Origin: Leptoclinus maculatus
Taxonomy: Eukaryota > Chordata > Actinopteri > Perciformes > Stichaeidae
Reading direction: 5' to 3'
DNA length: 64,000 bases
Assembly: GCA_032191485.1 (NCBI GenBank)
Contig: JAVDOI010000017.1
Span: 316,001 to 380,000, forward strand
This document shows positions 35,401 through 46,609 of the stretch, piece by piece. The position numbers and the translations under genes are program-made. Numbering within the stretch: the first letter of the stretch is position 1; each line of letters opens with the position of its first letter. Under the pieces are notes generated by a model that was given only the letters and a program-made list of their open reading frames with translations, searched no databases and had not been told where the DNA came from.

Positions 35401-38400
35401 GTCACACTATAGTCAGAAACAGACTTGTACAAGTCCATTTACTATTCACCATTTCAACTGAAACACCGAAACACTGCATGAAATATAATTTATCTGCCAT
35501 TGTTGACGTTGTATAATGAACAATGTCAGCTGAGGGGTATTGCTAATTTGATTGGCCTACCTGTGCCCATGCAAATGTATCCGATACGTGCGGGTTCATT
35601 CTTCGATAGCCGATGCTGCCTAAACCTGCTTAATGCTTGGCCTGCGTTATTGTCGCATTGAATGACGTGCAATGCCATTCGGCGCACTAAACCGTCAGCT
35701 TGTTACACTTAACCAACTTGAGAAATCATAAACGAGCGAAAGCAAAATTAAAGAAACAAACAAACATTTCTAAATAATGAACAAAATGTATAACTGTCAT
35801 AAAGTAATATTTCTGCCACTTTCCCACAACTGATTGTGAATAAACACTGAATTATCTGCATGTAATGATTCATTATATCATCAATTTATATATTTAATTA
35901 AGGCTTCTTAAACTACTTGCGTGAATGACAGAAGATGTTGAGACTTGTGATGGGTCTGACTGTAAAAAGAGTTGATTTACCTTGAACTTTGACTTTACTG
36001 CCACTAAGCTATCCCATGTAAAAAAAGAAAATGTTTTAAATGAATCCAGTATCATGCGTAGAGTGCTTTTATATCTTACCACTGCATAAGAATCTTTTAT
36101 AAGTATATGCAATATAATTGTGCTGACCTGTACTTAGATATCATTTTCAATACGACAGTCTCCAACACATGTGTAATCTGCTCACAACACGGGTCTGTAT
36201 TACAATACTTATTGACAATAATAAGAACATGTAAAATATACTTTCACTCTTATAGTTGCTTTACTTTTAAGAAATGACATTTCTACCTGTGTCTGCTGCC
36301 CGTTGACATCATGGTGGATTTCAGGCCAGCCAATCAGCTCCTTTCCATCCAAAAACTCTATTTCAGACTCTTTTGTCATCTATTATAAAGTCGTACTAAT
36401 CATTAATATTGCCTGCTTTCTTGTTAAATGACATTTGATTGATTCAGTGTAGGCTGAGATTAGCAGGGAGATGATTGCGTCCCAGTTGAGCTGGTGAACT
36501 GGAGGGGTCTGACTTCATATATGTTATGTACGTTTAATTTGAAGGAGAGTTGTCTCCGTTTCCGGCTCTTGACTTCCTTGACTTCCTTGACTCAATTTTA
36601 ATTTTTCATGTCAACAAGCTGACATTTTGGTGCGACAACAACGCAGGCCAAGCATTGACCTCGTTTAGGCAGCATCGACAAACTCATAGCAGAATACCTT
36701 TGCATGAGCACAAGTAGGCCAATGAGATTACGCAATACCCCAAAACTGAAATTGCTTATTATGAACTACCTGACTAGCAGACCACAGTATGTTCGCTTGC
36801 AGTACTGTGTCGAACAGAGTGGTCAGCAAGAACTTGTCTCGCAGGGGACAGTCCTGTCTCCCTTCTTCTTCACCCGCTACACCACAGACTTCAACTATCA
36901 AACTGTCATCCTGCCATCTTCATAAGTTTTCAGATGACTCCTGTCAATGTTGATGTGTCCTTGGGCAAGACACTTAACCCCAAATTGCTCCCTCTGCCTG
37001 CGGTGTATGATGGGGATGGATGACTACATAGTCCTGATGCCCTGCCATGTGTGCCAGTGTATGAATGGGTGGAAATGGATGAATGACATGTAGTGTTAAA
37101 GTGTTTTGAATGGTCAGAAGACTAGAAAAGCGCTATACAAGTACAAGTCCATTTACCATTGACAGTGAACTGGACTGGGCTAACAACACTGAAGCCCAGT
37201 CACGAAGGCGCTGACCTGTCTCTATTTTCTGAGGCTAATGTCTCTCGACAATGCTGAGGATGTTCAGCTGCTTGCTGTTGTGTGCTGGGGCAGCAGGGTG
37301 AGTGTAGCAGACACTAACAGACTCAACAAACTCATCCGCAAGGCAAGTGGCGTTGTGGGGGTAGAGCTGGACTCCCTGATGGTGTCAGATAGGAAAATGC
37401 TGTCCAAGCTACGCTTCATCTTGGAAAATGTCTCCCACCCACTCCATGATGTGCTGGTCAAACACAGGAGTACATTGAGTGCAACACGCATTCCACAAAG
37501 ACGCACATTTCAACTTCGCCGTTTGAGTGGCCCTTGGACTTTGGAATTCAATTGTGCAGTACTCTGCCTTTAATACTGCATTTATGCTGTACATATCAAG
37601 TCATATTTGATTCTTAATCATACTACTCTTGCACTCTCCTATTTATATTTAACACACTTAAACATTCACTTATTTACAGCGGTTGTATGTTGTGTGTGTT
37701 TCTTGTATTTCTCATTCCTTGTTTTACTTGTATTCTCTGCATATATTGTGTTATATATTGTAGCATTGTGCCCACAATCTACATTTTATTTTATATAGTC
37801 CTTTATTTCTATTTTTCTTATATTTGTTATGCTTATAGATAAGAATACGAATTTCACACCTGGGGATCAATTAAGTATTTCTGATTCTGATTCTGATTTC
37901 TGATTCATCAGTCCTGTGTCGTTCCAGCGAGCACAGCCCCTGAAACATGTGACATGTGAGTTCTATCTCCCCCTTTGTTTTTGTCTGATGGAGCAATCTG
38001 GTTTACTTGAAAGCGATTGCAATTTTCTTTATTCTATTATTTGAAAAAGCACAGATGGAGGAGTCACAAAATGTTGTTATTTCAATAAACATTCAGCATG
38101 GACCATTTTGTTACAATTTTGTTGGGGCGGTGGGGCATGAACATTTTTCTTCCTCCGTGACAGGCGTGACAGAAAAAGTTTGAGAACCACTGATTTAATG
38201 GAATGGTTAGAAAATTTGGGAAACAGGCTTATTTGCAGAGAGTTAAATGAGAATATGGGCACAACTTTTATGTCTAAATATGTCTAAATATGTCTAAATA
38301 TGTCTAAATATGAAGCTTTACTCAGCAGGCTTACCAGAAAAACTGGAAATGGGCAGAAACAGCTAGTCTGTCCAGCAAAATGTACCGTAAAACCACAACT

Positions 38401-39018
38401 TTTTACTTTTAATTTGTTGAACTTCAGGTCAGACTATGGATGTGCAATAAGAACATGGCTCAGACTCCAGCGAGGCCTCCAGCAGTGACCAGCCCACTGT
38501 GGACCGACCAGATCTGGCTTCACTGCTGCCTTCCACCTGCAGTGGAGCTGCAGTCTGGGAGCTGCAGATCTTAACAAGAGCTCATCTAAACACTACCGCC
38601 TTTGTCCACAGGGGACACCTAAATTACCTTTGGACAGGGCCAGCCAAAGCCATTTGCCCTTGCTTTCAGTCTAATGCTAAGCTAAGCTAATAGCCTGCTG
38701 TTTTTATTTTTATGGAACACACATGAGTGATATCGATCTTCTCATGTAACTATTGGAAAGTAAGCAAATATGCATATTACCCAAAGCCTTTTCCAAGTAG
38801 GCATAAATATCCGTCCCAGGCACTCTTTATTAACTCAGTCATCAGTATTCCCATGAACCCTGCTGGAAAACACAAACAAATTGTGTGAAATCCTCAGGCC
38901 AAAGGGAGGAAGTACTTAGAGACATCAATAACCATGAGGCATTGGAGCAAGAAAAGCTTGGTGAGCAAAATTGAAAGAAGTATTGTACAGATCAAGATCA
39001 CTGTGTCATAACTCTAGC

Positions 39019-39057
<39 letters not shown>

Positions 39058-42000
39058 CTCTAGGGCCATTCTTGGCCACCTTCTATTATAATTAGTGTAT
39101 TATGTTCCTGGTTGGAATGTTGAATAACACACACTGATATTTTTCAGTATGACATAGCAGTATAGGGTCAGGGTTGTGTGTGTTTCTGACTACGCTGCAC
39201 CCAGAGGACTCCTCACCTCTAGGTGCTCTTATACCAACTTTCCTCCTGCACCGACACGGAGAAGCTCGTCACTCTTTTCTACTCATCCTGCCCTGGAACT
39301 CTGGACTGTGTAGCTCCCTTAAAATGGAAAAGACCACCGGCTAACACTCTTGGAACCTCTTGGCTGGATGACCTCACCCGTGGTCTCAGACAAGATTGTG
39401 GAAAGAGCGCACATTCATACAACCAGTGTGTTTATGATTCAATAGTTTACTAGAGCACAGTGTCAAATACTCAGTTACAAGAAAAAACCTGCATTCAAAT
39501 TCTTACTTAAGTCAAAGAACTAAAGTATTGGCATCAAAATATATGTGAAGTGCCAAAAATAAAAGTCTACTCATTATGCAGAGTGGCCCATTTCAAATAA
39601 AACATTCATGCTAGGCCCTTATCATTACGTGCATTCATCATTTTAATGTTGCATCTGGTAAGGGTTTAATTACTTCCCATATAATTAGACTACTACTGAA
39701 TAATACATCATAGTTTATTAGTTGATTTATATTTTGTATTAAGAATCAGAATCTGCCAAGTAGCCTTACTAGTAGCTAACGTTTTCAAATCAATGTAGTG
39801 AAGTTAAAAGTACAACAGGTCCCTCTGAGATGTAGTGGAATAGAAGTATAAAGTTACATAAAGTGGAAATATTCAAGAGAAGTAGGCTATCTCTAAATTG
39901 TACTTACAGTAAGTACACTTGAGTAAATGTACTTAGTTACATTCCACCAGTGCTAAAAACAAGAGCACAACGTTCTTCATACATCTATCCTCTTCATTTT
40001 ACTCTCAAAATGCACCAGATTGATGCATTTAACTTTAAAATGTATTTTCGGAGTAGCATGCCCACTGAACCCTCTAAAGGGTCCGAGGTCTACCCACTAC
40101 AATCTCACGAAACCCTGTGGGAAACACTGCTATCTGAATCCATTTCAAATCTTTGACGGATTCCCATCGATGTTTAGTGCGCTGGCTAGCACTGAATCGG
40201 CCCTGTTGAAGGTGCATAACGAGATCCTTCTCTGTCCACATTCTGTTAAAGGAGAAGTTGAACTACAGGGTCCTGTGTTGAAATGGTTCAACTCCTACCT
40301 GACAGAAAGAACCTTTTCAGTCACAATAGGAAATTGCTCTTCATCGCATGCTACCGTTAAATGTGGCAAACCCCCAAGGGTTCATTTGAGGCACTCTTTT
40401 ATCTTCATTGCACATGCTTTATCACGTCTCGCCTTGATTACGGTAATGCCCTGTATATGGGGCTGACCCAGTCCTTCCTTTCTCTGCTCCAAATGGTTCA
40501 AAATGCAGCTGCTAGACTTTGAACTGGATCAGACAACACATTAATCCTGTCTTGGCTCACCTGCATTGGTTATTGGTGAAATACAATGTTTATTTTAAAA
40601 TGTTACTACTTATTTTTAAAGCCTTAAATGGATTAGCTCCACAATACATTAGTGACCTGCTAAGTCTATATTCTGTCCCCAGGACACTCAAGTCATCCTC
40701 ACAACAACACCTTTAGTCCCTCGCTCAGGCCTGAACAAGCTTTTTCTGTTGCCGTTTCCAGGCTGTGGAACAGGCTACCGTCCCACATTAAGTCTTGTTC
40801 CCCCATTGACTATTCTACTCCAAATTAAAATGTGTTGTGCATGTTTTGGCCAGTTTACTATGCTATATAGACTTTACATTACTGTTAAACATATTTCCCA
40901 GACAGCCTGGTTTTCATTCATTTCACTATAATACACTGTTTCACTTTCAACAGCCAGGTTACAGGTACAGCTGAGCTTGTGCCAAGACCAGGACCTGTGC
41001 TCACAGACCATATCAGGCAACCCACTCTATGGCTGGAGACCCTCCACAGAAGTACTGGGCAGATTAAAAAAAACTGTTGTTTGTGAAGAAATGCTTACAA
41101 CACAAAGCTCCCCCTGAAGCCACAAACATGTAATTTTAACATATCTGTTTGTACGAAATAAAAGGAACGAAATACAATGTGTTTATTTGCGAGCTTTAGA
41201 GGTGTTGGTAAGTGTATTTGTTAGCTTTGGAGAGAGCTGGGCTAGCTTTTTCCCCCTCTTCCAGTGTTTATGCTAAGCTAGGCTAACCACATCATTGACT
41301 TCAGAACCACACACACATGAGATTGATATTGACCTTATCTGACTTACAGAAAAAAAGTAAATAAGTGCAGTTTCTTAAATGTTGAGCTGTTCTTTAGCCA
41401 TCATCAAAGTTAAGATATTATTGAGTGGTGATTTGCATACATTTCTTTCTCAGGTACAAATGTTGGTCCCTGCTACCTGGTTTCCTAACCATACAGAAAA
41501 TAATTAAAACCAGGGGAGAACAAATTATACTGGACATTATGGTATGCTCTAAATGGGTTGTATTTTTGGTCCTTAAAGGATTGTTTATTATTTATTGGAC
41601 CTGGAGACCTGGCATGATACTTCCCAGCAGCTGATTCATATTGAGCCATAACTGTAATTAGAGTGAGTCCCACTGAAGGCATGCCAGCACCAACAGAGTT
41701 CCATATTTAAAAAATAAATTAGAAAATAGAACAGCAGTCGTTTTTTTTAGAAACATTGTCCTAGTTATTGAGATAATCAAGATACCTCATGGTGAACCTT
41801 TCTTTTTGGAAGTACTATTCCCTAATTCTTTGTAGTTTCAGTGAAAAGAAGGGCTGCTTTTGTTCATGCTGAATGACTTAATTCCAGTCGACAACCTCAG
41901 GGTCTGAAAAGTGAAGCCAATGCTGAAGAGCCTCAAACTTGCATTCTTTCTGATGGCCATCGAGGGGCAACTCCTCTGATTGTAAAAAGACATTTATGAG

Positions 42001-42800
42001 TCAATTAGCTCCACCCTCTCATGTCACTTTTGGTTGCAAAAAGCCAAAATGGCGACGACCAAAAAGCCAGGATGGCGAGGAGTAATCGACTAAGATTTTC
42101 TTTGGTCGAGGACAACCCTAGTGAACAGACCCTGCAGAGGTATAGATGGTAAGAGAAGCTGGCCAGTTTGAATCCTTGCAATCATCAATCACTTTGCCAA
42201 GGAGCCCTTGGGCAAATTACTTAACCTCAACATAGTCCCACAGAGAGGCTGTGACAAGACTGTGGGCAGCTCCCAGTGTGAATGTACGCCAGGGTGGAGC
42301 TGAGAAACAGCACAAAGGAAGCTTGCAGGAGACATGAGGGTGAAATAACAAACTGTGGTGAACTAAAGGTTGAACTGCAAGACATGCAGTTTCATACCAG
42401 TTTTACAGCCGTACCACCCCTTATCTGAGGTGGAAAACTAACAGGTCACGTATCCACTCCCTACATAATCTAGTCCTGCTCTATTTGTAGAACACAGCTT
42501 CAACTATTGAAATGGGAAAAAATGTATTTAAACCCTGTGGAGAACAATTCAAGTGTTCCATTTAAAGCAGATTAACCTCAAGTGTTGATTGCATGCAATA
42601 TAACGTTAGGCTTCAGCAGGTTATAACAAGGAAGTGACATGTTGTTCTAAATACCTGGATGACAAAATGGCAAAGTCCCCACCATCAATGAGCCGGATTT
42701 TGCAGAAAAGCACTCCATTGACGAAAGGCACTGCTGACAGCTCCTCCAGTGTAAAGTGCACTTGAAACTTGAACTTCTTCTTTTTCATCAAAAAAGACAT
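22847..42800 (-). CDS. fam102a: FAM102A / early estrogen-induced gene 1 protein (EEIG1)
   Basis: FAM102A/EEIG1 has an N-terminal C2 (NT-C2) domain and is known for association with RANK signalling in osteoclasts. Eleven coding exons on the minus strand: 42800-42655, 32362-32242, 32019-31990, 30549-30433, 30280-30234, 29736-29576, 28803-28702, 25127-24914, 23267-23146, 23057-22988 and 22892-22847. They sum to 1176 bp, a 391-residue protein (human 384), with phases matching at every junction. Recognisable blocks are MSFLMKKKKFKFQ at the start, NCVRWRKKF, LGFADLNIAEFAGSGS, the serine-rich middle (SSYASQHSKISG), VDDTRIDADDIV and the C-terminal EPVVIETH. NT-C2 covers about residues 1-150. Exon 3 is only 30 bp. 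The donor of the fourth coding exon is GC, not GT. The first coding intron is about 10.3 kb and full of repeats. Upstream of the ATG the exon extends to an AG acceptor after 42841, so a 5' non-coding exon exists. Confidence 0.96.
23762..24114 (-). mobile_element. tRNA-headed SINE in a fam102a intron, with 11-bp target duplication
   Basis: A perfect 11-bp direct repeat, ggaggcctgat, flanks the insert (23751-23761 and 24115-24125). Read on the minus strand, the element starts with a tRNA-like head containing a box B match (GGTTCGATTCC near 24070) and ends in simple ATCC/ATAAG-type repeats. This body, with its phrase catgtctttggactgtggg, is one of the commonest fish interspersed repeats. It contains a 16-nt G run at 23817-23832. 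Confidence 0.85.
25226..25345. repeat. short MITE-like repeat (agggttcttt family)
   Basis: Two near copies of aaaagggttctt occur within 30 bp and a looser inverted match follows. I recognise the wording as a common fish MITE, but the termini are not clear. Confidence 0.4.
26520..27010 (-). mobile_element. LINE RT palm fragment in a fam102a intron
   Basis: On the minus strand the segment 26655-26575 reads GVPQGLILGPLLFGIYISDL, and the catalytic MYADDT follows near 26550. Upstream residues of the palm (towards 27010) can be recognised in broken frames. It is a short, dead fragment. Confidence 0.8.
27848..28580 (-). mobile_element. LINE 3' fragment in a fam102a intron (L2/Rex1-like)
   Basis: The left end (tttctatagc ... 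ccaaagtgctttacaat) matches the 3' terminus seen on many fish LINEs. The body (tccatggagtgctttgtaga, then cagcagcgttctgcacatac) is the complement of the RT C-terminal region of such elements. No frame remains open for long. The limits are approximate. Confidence 0.6.
30121..30195. repeat. 30-bp tandem duplication, G-rich on the plus strand
   Basis: A unit of the form gagggggagggggttgtctc plus agttttgtct is repeated exactly twice, with partial flanking copies. It lies in fam102a intron sequence 39 nt downstream of a donor site (30234). In the transcript the unit reads as a C/T-rich tract followed by CAG. Confidence 0.9.
30324..30414. repeat. (TG)n microsatellite, about 45 units
   Basis: A nearly perfect dinucleotide array. 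It starts 18 nt from a fam102a splice donor (exon end 30433), so in the transcript it is a (CA)n tract at the start of the intron. ORFs reading His-Thr or Cys-Val repeats here are artefacts. Confidence 0.97.
31697..31720. repeat. (AC)n microsatellite
   Basis: Twelve AC units lie in a fam102a intron. Confidence 0.95.
32365..32400. repeat. (AC)n microsatellite abutting a splice acceptor
   Basis: AC units run up to 32365; in the fam102a transcript this is (UG)n ending directly in the UAG acceptor of the exon that starts at 32362. There is no ordinary pyrimidine tract between the repeat and the AG. Confidence 0.95.
34310..34366 (-). repeat. 25-bp stem, 7-nt loop hairpin in the long fam102a intron
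   Basis: Arms 34310-34334 and 34342-34366 are inverted repeats with one difference, separated by tcctgat. On the plus strand the difference is an A-C mismatch; on the minus strand, which is the fam102a transcript, it becomes a G-U wobble, so the RNA stem would be fully paired. Either a palindromic MITE remnant or a small-RNA precursor would look like this. Confidence 0.85.
36704..37900 (+). mobile_element. LINE fragment with internal SINE-like insert
   Basis: The first part (36704-36925) reads as RT palm (TSRPQYVRLQYC ... GTVLSPF). The last part (about 37168-37573) is an RT C-terminal region (VVCWGSRV..NRLNKLIRKASG). Between them, 36938-37160 holds a different repeat (see next entry), and the catalytic motif is missing. 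The copy ends near 37900 in a tail of the type ggggatcaattaagtatttc followed by (TGATTC)n. It lies in the long fam102a intron, opposite strand. Confidence 0.8.
36938..37160 (+). mobile_element. SINE-like repeat (gggcaagacacttaacccc family)
   Basis: It starts near tgtgtccttgggcaagacac and ends near aaaagcgctatacaagtaca followed by ccatttaccatt. The same body recurs at 52745-52905 and 54845-55105 in this window; the copy at 54845 also shows a tRNA box B-like head. Here the head is absent. Confidence 0.7.
37974..38192. repeat. dispersed repeat, copy 2 of the 8723-8939 element
   Basis: It is almost the same as 8723-8939 end to end. It differs by a few substitutions, a 3-nt insertion (gttgtt) and a changed stretch before gcgtgacag. 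Same terminus, gtttgagaaccactg. Confidence 0.8.
38271..38311. repeat. 10-bp tandem repeat, four copies
   Basis: The unit atgtctaaat is repeated four times without change. Confidence 0.95.
39022..39052. repeat. (TA)n microsatellite
   Basis: About 15 TA units lie in the long fam102a intron. Similar TA runs lie at about 21602-21624 and 42857-42875. Confidence 0.95.
39806..40060. mobile_element. hAT-like dispersed repeat, copy A
   Basis: It contains ctctgagatgtagtgga, then a run of near repeats of acttgagtaaatgtactta and ttccaccagtg. The complement CAGTGGTGGAA...TAAGTACATTTACTCAAGTA is a very common fish repeat. Homology with 61749-61995 continues beyond that point through caccagattgatgcatttaa. 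Confidence 0.7.
40180..40860 (+). mobile_element. LINE RT fragment with the catalytic region deleted (Rex1-like)
   Basis: The first part reads VLKWFNSYLTERTFSVTIG (near 40280-40340) and continues to the start of the PQG motif. It then jumps to a post-catalytic region near 40390, with HWLLVKYNVYFKMLLLIFKA and LNGLAPQYISDLL in the next 300 bp. The YADD motif is missing. It lies in a fam102a intron on the opposite strand. Confidence 0.82.
42040..42300. repeat. degraded hAT end and SINE-like fragment
   Basis: About 42070-42121 (aatcgactaagattttcttt ... caaccctag) resembles the end of a fish hAT element. About 42160-42290 (gaatccttgc ... cccttgggcaaattac) resembles a worn copy of the gggcaagacac repeat. 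Both calls are from wording only. Confidence 0.4.
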
Positions 42801-43280
42801 TGTTCCCAGCTGCTCATTGTATGATGATTACCAATGAAAACTGAAGAAAAAAAATGATATATATATATATATACTGTATGTGGATTTAAGGTGGAGGCTG
42901 AAAGTCCTGCTTTGCTTCAAGGTCAGTCATCTCTGAAGAACTGTTTAGACCTGGAATTGAAAAAATACACTTTTTAAAGTTATATCCACCACAAGATGAA
43001 CTCGGTTTCATTTGTAACTGCGTGATAAGTGTTGCAGCGGTGACAGCTGTGGAAATCATGTGTTTATTTCTCTCCCACATTTAGTAAAAGACAACACCTC
43101 CCTGCTGCCATAGTCCTTGTGTGTTTTATAAAGATTACACGCTGTCTCCATAAGATCGCATGTCTGCTCGTCTTTCTCTAACACTAACACACGCTCCCGG
43201 TGCATATTTCTGCCACGCAAACACCGAAACCACTCTGCGGCTCTACAACAGCCTTCCGTATAAACGTCAGCAAACCTTAC

Positions 43281-43460
43281 CGTTGCGCCGGTCTGAGGCT
43301 CCTCATACGGAATCAAACGCTGCACAGAACCGCAGTCTTTGGCAACTGTCTCGGTTTCAGTGCATCTTCAGCAACTTTTCCCTCTTCAGCAGAGTTCACG
43401 AGAAGTCAGTCAGATCGGCTCCGTGAACGTCTCAGACCTCCTCACGGGACCAGTTAGGGA
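43281..43460 (-). promoter_or_regulatory. probable fam102a 5' non-coding exon and promoter-proximal region
   Basis: On the minus strand a GTAAGG donor follows GGCGCAACG (exon end 43281). The matching acceptor is a strong one, TTTCTTCAG, ending at 42841, which leaves 40 nt of 5' UTR before the ATG at 42800. The exon start is unknown; about 43460 is a guess based on the drop in CpG. No TATA box was seen. Confidence 0.5.
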
Positions 43461-45197
43461 GCGTCCACAAAGTGTGAGCAGAGGCGTGTAAGGAAGAGGA
43501 TCACCTATAAGGAAATATAACATCGACAGTGTGTGCATGTCTGAACATGGCCGACAGAGAATAACTAAGTAGCATCATTCATCGGTACACCTCAGGATTT
43601 TAAGGCTAGTCTTAAAGTAACTATAAAGCAAAGAAAGGGGGAATATGTAATTGTATTAATGCAGCATGGTGATATCCAGAAGCAGCCATATTGTCGTGGT
43701 CGTGCTAAAGCCTCTGCAGCTCACTCTGGGGGTTGAGGATTTTGGCAGAAGTTGCATTAAAGTACCTGAAGGTCAAACGCATCCACCTCACGACATTTGC
43801 AGCGGGATGGACTCATCAAAGACTCCATCACCGGTGGTGGTGTCAAACCCCCCCCACGTCCACAAATCTGTGACTGTAAGGAGGGGAGGGCAACAGCAGA
43901 CTCTTAGCTTAGTGTTTCTTCTTCAGTGGCTTCTATGATGGCTGGTGTTTATTTCCTTGGCTTTTGATGAGATAATCCTGCATTTCCGTGCATTATTTTT
44001 GAACGGCCTTGAAGATGTGTGGCATTCTTTTCCTAAGAGGGTTTCATAAATTGAATAATAAATTATTCAGAGGATTAAATAAAAAATTTGCATCAAATCG
44101 ATGACTTTTCAGAAACCATTCCAGACATCGCCTCCATTCATCGTTACACTTCCTTTACTAATATGTGCAGGAGAAAGGTGTCTTCCAGTCCATAAAGCAC
44201 ACACTTTATTCCACGTTGCTATACTAAAGTCAGTGATGCAGCATAGCAGTTGCCCGAAATTGATTTTCAAGTTCATATTCCATTGTACTGATAACTCTTG
44301 TGCGCCCCATAAGACACGCACTTTTAAACGCTTTTATTACATTAATGTTTTGTTCATCTGCATTTCACTTGTCTCAGGGAGCCACAGGTGTCGCTACAAT
44401 GTGAGACCGCCCCTAGTGGTGACAGCAAAATAGTTGTTAGATGATTTCAGAGGGACGCCACTCAGGATGTAACAGGTTTGGCATGTCAATGCTTTTCCGA
44501 GAAGCACTTCCAGTTCATTTAATACTCACTTCATTCTCCATTATTCAAAGTTGTTAAGGATAAATCACGCTAAAGTGTGCATTTGTGTCTCATGGCAAGG
44601 TGCATGATGGGAAGTGTTGATGGTGTTAAACCCTGGACAAGACTTTATAAATATACCTATTTGCTGTTGCTATCATTAATATTTGTATTCACTGTTTTTG
44701 TCTACTGTATGCTCCGTTGTTGTAATTTGTGCACATGCTACATATTCTGCTCATATGAATATGAAATGCAATGTCCTGTGTAGTGTGTCCCTGTGCTCTT
44801 GCTCCCTGTTTCAAAAAGATACAGTCTAATTAACTGCTCCTGTCCAATCAGTGGCACCGGGCAAAGCAATACGATGCTCCATCTCCATCTTAGTCGGCAC
44901 ACTGCGGAAGCACCGTCTTTTATATTTTCCTACGCCATGTTTCTCCCTCCTGACCCAGGTTTGTTACATATGAGGCTTGAATGATGCAAAACTGAAAATG
45001 TTTTTCTGCTTCTGGTGTTGTTTTGCGCTATTTGTGGTGACTCTGTTTTTAATTCCCCTTTCGCCATTAACATGATTTAATATGAGACAACATTTGTATT
45101 TGTTCACTTTTACTTTTCAAGCATTTTTACAAAAAAACAACAAAAAGTAAAACAAGTATTGGCTTTATAAGTTCATTTATTATGCCAGGCTTACATG

Positions 45198-45530
45198 TCA
45201 TCGTCCAGACAAGGAAAAGCAACAGTAGATAAATTGAGGAGGACTTCGAGGCAGTGGAATATCAGCCAGAAGGCTGAGGGCCTTCAAATCAAGCACTCTG
45301 TCATCAAGAGAAGGAAACCAAACGTCAGAAGAATCTGGGTTCTTCTTCTCATGAAAGTGCCTCACATGACGTGCAGCATCAGCAGGTGGAGGACTCGGAG
45401 GCAGTGGAACCTCACAAGCCATTACACTGAGAGGCTGAGACATCAGACGGGCAACTTCGTCACCCAGAGATGGAAACCCAGCGTCTTTCGAATCTTGGTA
45501 CTTCTTCCCGGGAGAGTCTCTCATGCACAA
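45198..45530 (-). CDS. unidentified ORF with an internally duplicated PLPxSPP segment
   Basis: I do not recognise this sequence. A minus-strand frame of about 110 residues contains two related units of about 45-53 residues. The first contains GFPSLGDEV and ends in VPLPPSPP; the second contains WFPSLDDRV and ends in IPLPRSPP. Both are preceded by a KK..DS motif. Differences between the units include silent third-position changes (CCA/CCT, CTG/CTT, GTT/GTG), as expected if the frame was once translated. The first ATG-type start lies just downstream of an in-frame stop, so this could also be an exon whose acceptor I did not identify. It could be a relic exon, a processed fragment, or part of an unannotated gene. 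Confidence 0.35.
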   Translation of the reverse strand: MCMRDSPGKKYQDSKDAGFPSLGDEVARLMSQPLSVMACEVPLPPSPPPADAARHVRHFHEKKNPDSSDVWFPSLDDRVLDLKALSLLADIPLPRSPPQFIYCCFSLSGR

Positions 45531-45839
45531 CTCATCCTTTCACAGGAAGTTCACAAGTGTACCAAAGTAGTGTCTCTCGGTTGTGGTGCATGCAGAAGAC
45601 TGGTTGCAATAATGCACTGGACTCTGTGACATCAACTCAACTGATTCCAGAACATGTTCCAGAACACAGCGATGTTCGCTTTGTGTTCTATGCATCAAAT
45701 TTCAAGTCCAAAACGTAACACACAGTAAAATGCATTTTAATGTTCTTTGTTCAGCAAAGCTTGTTGATTAAGATTGCATTCAGGCTGCTAAACTGATATT
45801 CTTTACAAATGAAACACATGCAATTTCTAAAAGTATAAA

Positions 45840-45841
<2 letters not shown>

Positions 45842-45880
<39 letters not shown>
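45842..45880. repeat. (AT)n microsatellite
   Basis: About 19 perfect AT units. Confidence 0.95.
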
Positions 45881-45882
<2 letters not shown>

Positions 45883-46557
45883 AGGAGACAAAACATGCTG
45901 TTTCTTAGTGTTTTTGATCAACGATCAGACGAGTTTAGACACAAAAATAATACAAAATGAATGAATGTGTGTGAAGGTTGACACACTGGTACGAGACAAT
46001 ACACTGAATGCTCTTTCGCTGTTTAAATCAAATTAGTATAAATATTTAGAACATTTTACACCTCTTTTATACTACAGCAAATTTTCATAAAACATGATGA
46101 GCTGGCCTTCTACATTAAATAATGTGAATATCCCTGTATTCAAATTAGTTGTTAACTGACATCAGGGAATGTAAAAGAACTGCAACAATAAATATTTATA
46201 TTTTGTTAAGTTATTATTTTAAAAATCACAATACGATGCGGTTTCACTGAAACAGTTGGCTGAATACAGTATAATATATCACAGCAGGGATTTGTCTACA
46301 GCCTATGTACATATATGCTGGAATCAAATATGAATTCCATACTTCACTGGTTCTAGTGAGAGTCTTTAGCGACTTTACGTTATCTGAAGATAGGGACAGG
46401 TACTGAAACCCGGTATTAAACGGGCCGGTGCTAAATTATTAAAGAGAGCAGTATTGATAAGCCCCGACGTTACTGGTGTTTTTATCAGTACTTTTTATGT
46501 TTTGGTGTAATTTATTATCACACTGCAGCGAGCATCTCCTCTGAGCTCCTCCAACTA

Positions 46558-46609
46558 CACACACACACACACAAGCAGACACACACACACACACACACAC
46601 ACACACAAG
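46558..46609. repeat. (AC)n microsatellite, interrupted
   Basis: AC units with one aagcag interruption; the array is followed by a second aagcag. Confidence 0.93.

Noticed and set aside
43056..43457. Three overlapping ORFs of 85-89 codons upstream of the fam102a start
   Set aside because: They are on both strands, overlap the probable non-coding exon, lack known motifs and show no coding bias.
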